Source: Alphaproteobacteria bacterium UBA2964 (GTDB lineage: Bacteria; Pseudomonadota; Alphaproteobacteria; MPNO01; UBA2964). From it: 10,334 bases of DNA. Both the position numbers and the translations under genes were made by a program. How positions within the stretch are numbered: the stretch's first letter is position 1; every line of letters starts with the position of its first letter. Shown piece by piece: positions 6,303-10,334 of the stretch. The stretch is taken from the NCBI GenBank assembly GCA_002348425.1, contig DEBE01000201.1:1-10334 (forward strand), in the 5' to 3' direction. Below the pieces are notes generated by a model. That model did no database searches. It was not told the DNA's origin and saw only the letters and a program-made list of their open reading frames with translations.

Positions 6303-7372
6303 TTTTTGTCCGAGCTAAACCTTATGCGTAACCAAGTCGCACTAATATAAATATACTGAGTACCCATGTTTACAATGATAATTCTAAATAGATGAAAAGC
6401 CATTATTGTGGGCACAGCCATTTGCAGTGCTTGAGCTACAATAGCCATTTCCGCCATCCCGCCCGGGGCCGTTGCTATAATCATCGTAGCGAGGGGTAAG
6501 TCGAACATGTAGAAGATCGCAACTGCCACAGCACCCGATGCGGATATTATGAAAATGGCATTAATTAACGCAAAAGGGATAAAAAGTTTATGACGCGCAA
6601 AGAACGCGCGCTCATAGCGTTCTCCAAGGATAAGGCCAAATAACAGTTGAGCTATATCTGTCAACCAACCGGGTACTTCCGAAAGTGTAACCCCATTTAA
6701 AGCGAGGGTCATACCAAGAAATAGCGGGGTGAGCAGGCAACCATTGTGAAATCTTAGACGCTCTGAAATTTCTCCTAGAATTAAGCCCGCGATTAGCCAG
6801 GGAATTAGGATGGAATAGTCTAAGGAAAAGTCGGGTCGGTATGCTGTGGGTTCAACAGGAATACCACCGTAAGTTATTCCAAAAGGGATCACGATTACCA
6901 AGATTGAAACCCGTAGACTATGCGCTACCGCGACTGGTGGCATTGTCGCTCCGTATTTATCTGCAAGATTAGCCATAGCCATTGATCCACCAGGGATTGA
7001 AGCAAAGAAGGCCGACTTGCCATCAACTCCTGAAACCTTAGACATCACTAAGGCCCCTAAACCACCAATAGCGAAAGCCGATATTGTTGTGATAAAAATA
7101 GCGATGGAATTTGCGGCTAGGGCGGCTAGAACCGGCGGGGTAAAATAAATCCCGATAGCAGAACCTAATATTACTTGCCCGATTTGTCGTCCGTAGGGGA
7201 TAGCGAATGCGCGAATGCCGAGCAAGTTGAGAGTGGCTACAGCAATCATAGGCCCAACCATCCATGGAATAGGTGTCTCGAGCCAAGATAGGATGGCACC
7301 AGCGGGTACACCGAAAATCAGGGAGAGCACTACACGGGGAAGGCGATTTTTAGCGGTGGTAATTAAACTCAT
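6299..7372 (-). CDS. AbrB-family membrane transporter (PF05145-type, internally duplicated)
   Basis: A 357-residue polytopic inner-membrane protein with about ten hydrophobic segments. The internal duplication defining the family is clear. PGGSMAMANLA (127-137) and PGGMAEMAIVA (303-313) are each followed by an H-x2-R motif (H151/R154 and H327/R330), with exactly 24 residues from the Pro to the His in both halves. The family was once annotated as 'ammonia monooxygenase' or a regulator; members behave as putative permeases and often sit in organic-acid catabolic loci. It is unrelated to the Bacillus AbrB DNA-binding protein. The ATG at 7372 lacks a clear ribosome site. It lies 49 bases after the flavoprotein gene and is the last gene of that minus-strand run, so it may import or export the flavoprotein's substrate. 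Confidence 0.85.
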   Translation of the reverse strand: MSLITTAKNRLPRVVLSLIFGVPAGAILSWLETPIPWMVGPMIAVATLNLLGIRAFAIPYGRQIGQVILGSAIGIYFTPPVLAALAANSIAIFITTISAFAIGGLGALVMSKVSGVDGKSAFFASIPGGSMAMANLADKYGATMPPVAVAHSLRVSILVIVIPFGITYGGIPVEPTAYRPDFSLDYSILIPWLIAGLILGEISERLRFHNGCLLTPLFLGMTLALNGVTLSEVPGWLTDIAQLLFGLILGERYERAFFARHKLFIPFALINAIFIISASGAVAVAIFYMFDLPLATMIIATAPGGMAEMAIVAQALQMAVPTIMAFHLFRIIIVNMGTQYIYISATWLRIRFSSDKN

Positions 7373-7421
7373 TTACTGTTGCAGCTGCTTTAAAAAATGG
7401 AGATAGTCTAATTGTAAACGT

Positions 7422-8831
7422 TTAAACGAAGGCTGACGACCCATGATAATTGGCTATGCTTTCAGCAGCGAGTAAACCTATACAAAATGACTTAATTAAT
7501 CCACCCACGTAAGAAGCCGAGGGGCCACCTTCTATCCCGCCAACTGTTGAACCGGCCGCATACAAACCCGGAATGGGGCGGCCGTTGTTGTTTATCACTT
7601 CCCCTTTCCCATTAACTGAGATTCCTCCAGAGGTAACAGTAATTCCGGCACACAGTGGAATGGCATAAAATGGTGGTTTGATAATTGGGCGGGCTGAATA
7701 TCTCGTCTGGGTTCTGGGTGGTAAGAGAAAAGCTTCTTTTTGAAACAAAAATTTATTGTAAGAGGTAATGGTCGTTGCAAGCTGTCTAGCATCCAAATCA
7801 ACTTTTTTTGCTAACCCCTGGATTGTGGAGGCTCTCAGAACAGTTCCACCTGCATCAGGAAGAGAGGGGTTGGGCGGCACGTTGTCCGTTGTTTTAGCCT
7901 CTTCCCAAACGTCAGAGTCAAAAATTGCTGTTGTTGATAGGGGGTCATCTATGCGGGCTATGGAGTTTGCAAGGTAAATACCCCCGAGCCCTTCATCGGA
8001 AAATCTCTTTCCACTAGCGTTGACAACGATACTAGTGGAACAAATCACATCAACCTGTGGGTATGGCCATAATTTTTCGTTAGTCATTGCATCTCTACTC
8101 AAGACATGTCCGTAAAAGCAATCCATCCCTGTAATATTTGCCCCGGCTTCTATAGCCATCCGAAGCCCATCCCCAACCCCGGTACCTGCATTACGTTGTT
8201 GGAGTTTAGTTATTGAACAACCGATATATTTTTCAACGAGTTTGGGGTTACTTTGAAAACCACCATCAGCGATAACAATGGACCTTGCTAATAGGTCGTG
8301 ATGAACTCCTTTGTTTTTTGCTTTAAGACCAAAAATTTTTCCATTTTCGAAATATAACTTTTCTGCCCTAGTTCCAAGCCTAATTTCCCCACCATTTTTG
8401 ACAAGTTTGCTAGCCATTTTTTTTAGGAGTAAGTTTGCTCCTCCAGTTTCCCAATCCAATCCCGCTCTCATTTCTCGTAGGGGTGAGAGCATGGGCATAT
8501 GATCTGTTCTTCTTGGGTGGTCTTCAAAACTGGCTCCTTGAACTTTAAGCCAATCAATGGCCCTGCGGGCATTTTGTCCAATTGAAACAGCAAGATCTGT
8601 TCGGGCAGAGCCGCCTGCATTGTTGATAATGGTATTGGTAAGGTCTCTCGGGTTAGTCCACGGTGTATTAAAGGCGACATGACAAGAGCCTGTAGAGTAA
8701 CGAGAATTGCATTGATAATTCTCCTCTTCGCCCGCTTCCAATATCAGTGGATGTAGTCCGAGTTCGGCAGCTCTAATACCGACTGTCAGTCCCGCAAAGC
8801 CAGCTCCGATTATTATTAGGTCAAAAGACAT
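7422..8831 (-). CDS. FAD-binding oxidoreductase (fumarate reductase/ketosteroid dehydrogenase-like)
   Basis: A 469-residue flavoprotein of the FAD_binding_2 class, which carries out alpha,beta-dehydrogenation or ene-reduction of carboxylates and ketones (succinate/fumarate, tricarballylate, 3-ketosteroids). The N-terminal FAD Rossmann motif G9-x-G-x2-G14 is followed by Glu32, the ribose-binding acidic residue. Further landmarks are TGVGDGLRMAIEAGA (217-231), VNASGKRFSDEG (270-281), TSGGISVN (400-407) and the C-terminal FAD loop PGLYAAGSTVGG (421-432). Where fumarate reductases have a His before the TMGG-like segment, this protein has CAGITVTSGG, so it is probably not a fumarate reductase. No signal peptide, haem motif or FMN domain is seen. 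The ATG has AGGA 5 bases upstream. It follows the VOC gene by 11 bases, so the two are co-transcribed. Tricarballylate-type dehydrogenase is one option. Confidence 0.88.
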   Translation of the reverse strand: MSFDLIIIGAGFAGLTVGIRAAELGLHPLILEAGEEENYQCNSRYSTGSCHVAFNTPWTNPRDLTNTIINNAGGSARTDLAVSIGQNARRAIDWLKVQGASFEDHPRRTDHMPMLSPLREMRAGLDWETGGANLLLKKMASKLVKNGGEIRLGTRAEKLYFENGKIFGLKAKNKGVHHDLLARSIVIADGGFQSNPKLVEKYIGCSITKLQQRNAGTGVGDGLRMAIEAGANITGMDCFYGHVLSRDAMTNEKLWPYPQVDVICSTSIVVNASGKRFSDEGLGGIYLANSIARIDDPLSTTAIFDSDVWEEAKTTDNVPPNPSLPDAGGTVLRASTIQGLAKKVDLDARQLATTITSYNKFLFQKEAFLLPPRTQTRYSARPIIKPPFYAIPLCAGITVTSGGISVNGKGEVINNNGRPIPGLYAAGSTVGGIEGGPSASYVGGLIKSFCIGLLAAESIANYHGSSAFV

Positions 8832-8842
8832 TGTTATCCTGA

Positions 8843-9715
8843 TTACTCAATAAAAATTATAGTTGCCCCGGCGGCCTCAGAACTCGAAATCTGAATACCG
8901 GTCTTTATTTTTATATGTTCAATAGAATTTTCCTCTAAAAATCTTCGGGTATGATTTAAATTAATGGACCTGATTTTTATAATAGCTGGGAAAGGGTTCG
9001 AAGGCACATCAATTGCGTAGTTTTCTTGTAAAAATGTGCTAGTTGTAAGGACGAAATTACCTTCGCCTAAATTAAAATGATAGCTTTCCAAATTCTTGAC
9101 TGGACTTATTCCAAGAAAGCGCTGGTAACGTTCTGCGGCTTCTGAGGGTTTATCAACTGAGACAACTATTTCTTCAAGTGATGAAGCACCGTTGCGATGA
9201 GTCATGTAACGTTCCTGCCACAAATAACTTTTTGTGAGATGCTTTATAGCGAGCACCCGTCCTTCGGGCATATCTGCGGGCATTAGTCTTACAAGGTTAA
9301 ATTTAGCTACTCGAGTTCCTCTTGGTGTTTCAAGTTTCCTCGACAGACTGTAAACACCGTTTTTACTAAATCCCTCTGCACTAAGTCTCTCGGATATGGC
9401 GCTAGCGTTATTGCAACTAAAAGCGAGGATGTGGATCCCTTCGTAGCGAGATAGAAATTGTGGGATTTTATTGTCATAGAGTTTTGGATTTATAATTCCC
9501 ATTAATTCCAGATAACCCTGTTTAAGCATGACGCAGGCATTTGCACAGCCCCACTGCACTACATCACCTCCAGCGGTTATGGCACCCGAATGTTGTGATA
9601 CGGGTGTTAAACAAAATCCAAGATGCTCAAAAGATTTAGATGCGTTGGCAAGATCATGAACGATCAATGCGACATGGTCCAAACCTTGAATCTTATCTTT
9701 TCTATGTTCAATCAC
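8843..9715 (-). CDS. Glyoxalase-like VOC-superfamily protein
   Basis: A 290-residue two-module protein of the vicinal-oxygen-chelate superfamily, closest in appearance to glyoxalase-like domain proteins (PF13468 type). The first module starts GLDHVALIVHDLANA (11-25) with LGF at 32-34 and YLELMGI at 68-74. His14 and Glu70 are candidate metal ligands. The middle carries a conserved block KHLTKSYLWQERYMTHRNGA (158-177). The second module (EEIVVSVDKP onward, 181-290) repeats the beta-alpha-beta pattern with ERYQRFLGISP. VOC enzymes include isomerases, epimerases, lyases and dioxygenases; the reaction here is unknown. The start is GTG at 9715, with AGGAG 5 bases upstream and no later Met near the N-terminus. 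It is first in the minus-strand run VOC - flavoprotein - permease and diverges from the UbiD gene. Confidence 0.82.
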   Translation of the reverse strand: MIEHRKDKIQGLDHVALIVHDLANASKSFEHLGFCLTPVSQHSGAITAGGDVVQWGCANACVMLKQGYLELMGIINPKLYDNKIPQFLSRYEGIHILAFSCNNASAISERLSAEGFSKNGVYSLSRKLETPRGTRVAKFNLVRLMPADMPEGRVLAIKHLTKSYLWQERYMTHRNGASSLEEIVVSVDKPSEAAERYQRFLGISPVKNLESYHFNLGEGNFVLTTSTFLQENYAIDVPSNPFPAIIKIRSINLNHTRRFLEENSIEHIKIKTGIQISSSEAAGATIIFIE

Positions 9716-9736
9716 AATTACTCCTATAAATATTTA

Positions 9737-9742
9737 ATTATC
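9737..9742 (-). promoter_or_regulatory. Candidate -10 element for the VOC operon
   Basis: On the minus strand, GATAAT (5 of 6 to TATAAT) lies about 12 bases upstream of the AGGAG ribosome site of the VOC gene. No good -35 element is seen at 16-18 bases, which suggests an activator-dependent promoter. It overlaps the left arm of the adjacent dyad by two bases. Confidence 0.35.
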
Positions 9743-9759
9743 TTGCTTGATTTGCAAGA
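9741..9759. promoter_or_regulatory. LysR-type operator candidate (TCTTGC-N7-GCAAGA)
   Basis: A perfect 6-bp inverted repeat with a 7-base AT-rich spacer. It contains the T-N11-A pattern (T9744 to A9756) in an interrupted dyad that is typical of LysR-type regulator boxes. It lies midway in the 95-base divergent region, touching the -10 of the minus-strand operon and the -35 of the UbiD gene, so one regulator could control both. No regulator gene is in the window; it may be encoded beyond the right edge. Confidence 0.42.
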
Positions 9760-9781
9760 AACTCGAAAGGGCGGATATGCT
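9752..9781 (+). promoter_or_regulatory. Candidate promoter for the UbiD-family gene
   Basis: TTGCAA (9752-9757) and TATGCT (9776-9781), 18 bases apart, match sigma70 elements at 4 of 6 bases each. The predicted start near 9788 leaves about 12 bases before the AGGAG ribosome site (9800-9804). The -35 element overlaps the right arm of the dyad at 9741-9759. Confidence 0.35.
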
Positions 9782-9810
9782 AGTATATCGGATTAGTGCA
9801 GGAGCCGGAC

Positions 9811-10334
9811 ATGATTAATAGTTTTAGGGAAGTACTCAAAGACTTGCGCCAAAAGGGGCATGTAGAGGATATCACAAAACCGGTTGATATTCGGCACATC
9901 GCTGCATTGGTAGATGAGTCAGAAAAAGCCTTAGTTTTTCACAATGTTAATGATTACAGTATGCCCGTTGTTTCGGGGGTGGCAAATAGTCGAGAACGAA
10001 TAGGGGCCGCATTTGGTTGCTCATATGAGGATGTTTATAAACTACTTGATCTAGGGCTTTCAGAACCCATTGAACCAAAACTTATAAATGGTGGCCCAGT
10101 GCGTGAAGTTTTTATTACCGGTCATGAGGTTGACTTATTTGAATTGCCTGTGCCCCTTTTTTCAATTCATGATGGTGGGCCTATGATCACTGCCGGTGTG
10201 ACAATCGCTAAAAATGCTAGCGGATCACTAAATGCAGGAATTTATCGTTTTTTGTTGCGGGAAAAGAACCTTACAGGAATAGATATTGTTACGCCTAACG
10301 ATCTCCAACTTTTGGCATTAGAGGCTTTTCGCCG
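9811..10334 (+). CDS. UbiD-family decarboxylase, N-terminal part (3' partial)
   Basis: The first 174 codons of a gene running off the right edge, still open there. The product resembles UbiD-family decarboxylases, which use prenylated FMN to decarboxylate or carboxylate aromatic and alpha,beta-unsaturated acids. It opens SFREVLKDLRQKG and has LPVPLFSIHDGGPMITAG (112-129), followed by N141-AGIY-R146. The N-x4-R spacing matches Asn168 and Arg173 of Aspergillus Fdc1, which bind the Mn/phosphate of prFMN and take part in catalysis. The two catalytic Glu residues of the family would lie beyond the window. The usual DP-x-TG before this motif is replaced by KNASGSL. The ATG has AGGAG 6 bases upstream. 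No UbiX (prFMN synthase) gene is visible here. It diverges from the VOC/flavoprotein/permease run. Confidence 0.88.
   Translation, partial: MINSFREVLKDLRQKGHVEDITKPVDIRHIAALVDESEKALVFHNVNDYSMPVVSGVANSRERIGAAFGCSYEDVYKLLDLGLSEPIEPKLINGGPVREVFITGHEVDLFELPVPLFSIHDGGPMITAGVTIAKNASGSLNAGIYRFLLREKNLTGIDIVTPNDLQLLALEAFR

Noticed and set aside
7381..7427. Short palindromes GCAGCTGC, AAACGTTT and GTTTAAAC between the flavoprotein and permease genes
   Set aside because: Each is 8 bp, one overlaps a stop codon, and they are within an operon. Short palindromes like these are expected by chance.
9727..9757. Self-complementary TTGCAA used as a shared -35 for both divergent promoters
   Set aside because: For the minus strand the matching -10 would put the transcript start inside the ribosome site of the VOC gene, so GATAAT at 9737-9742 is the better candidate.

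Overview
The window is bacterial: genes are tightly packed, sit in short co-directional runs, and usually have clear Shine-Dalgarno sites. By eye the DNA is AT-rich, with long A and T runs between genes. The gene families (LLM flavin monooxygenase, GlcG/HbpS-like protein, AbrB-family permease, TauE/SafE permease, UbiD-family decarboxylase, Nu-type glutathione transferase) are typical of metabolically versatile Proteobacteria. An AT-rich, perhaps marine, alphaproteobacterium is my best guess, but the sequence offers no rRNA or other marker to prove it. I see no tRNA, rRNA, CRISPR array, transposase, integrase or phage gene.

Left part (1-3153). The 3' end of an unidentified gene (1-117, +) is followed by an AT-rich spacer. 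A two-gene minus-strand unit comes next: a Nu-type glutathione transferase and a YbgC-like acyl-CoA thioesterase, overlapping by 8 bases. A 325-base divergent intergenic region separates it from a plus-strand LLM-class flavin-dependent monooxygenase, which has a good promoter candidate and an upstream dyad. The monooxygenase converges, 2 bases apart, with a GlcG/HbpS-like gene.

Middle part (3154-6302). An aldo/keto reductase diverges from the GlcG-like gene. An NAD-type short-chain dehydrogenase with a GTG start lies downstream on the same strand. A small unrecognised minus-strand ORF (92 aa) follows, then a TauE/SafE-type membrane permease whose stop codon overlaps that of the opposing AbrB-type permease.

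Right part (6299-10334). Three minus-strand genes form a likely operon: a glyoxalase-like VOC protein (first), an FAD_binding_2-type flavoprotein, and an AbrB-family permease with a clear internal duplication. Divergent from this operon, across 95 bases containing a LysR-style interrupted dyad, starts a UbiD-family (prenylated-FMN) decarboxylase that runs off the right edge.

Taken together the window looks like an accessory catabolic region for small organic acids, aromatic acids or acyl-CoA intermediates: oxidoreductases of five families, a decarboxylase, a thioesterase, a glutathione transferase and two permeases. No single known pathway explains the set. The most coherent unit is the divergent UbiD / VOC-flavoprotein-permease cluster. 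Its substrate cannot be read from the sequence.
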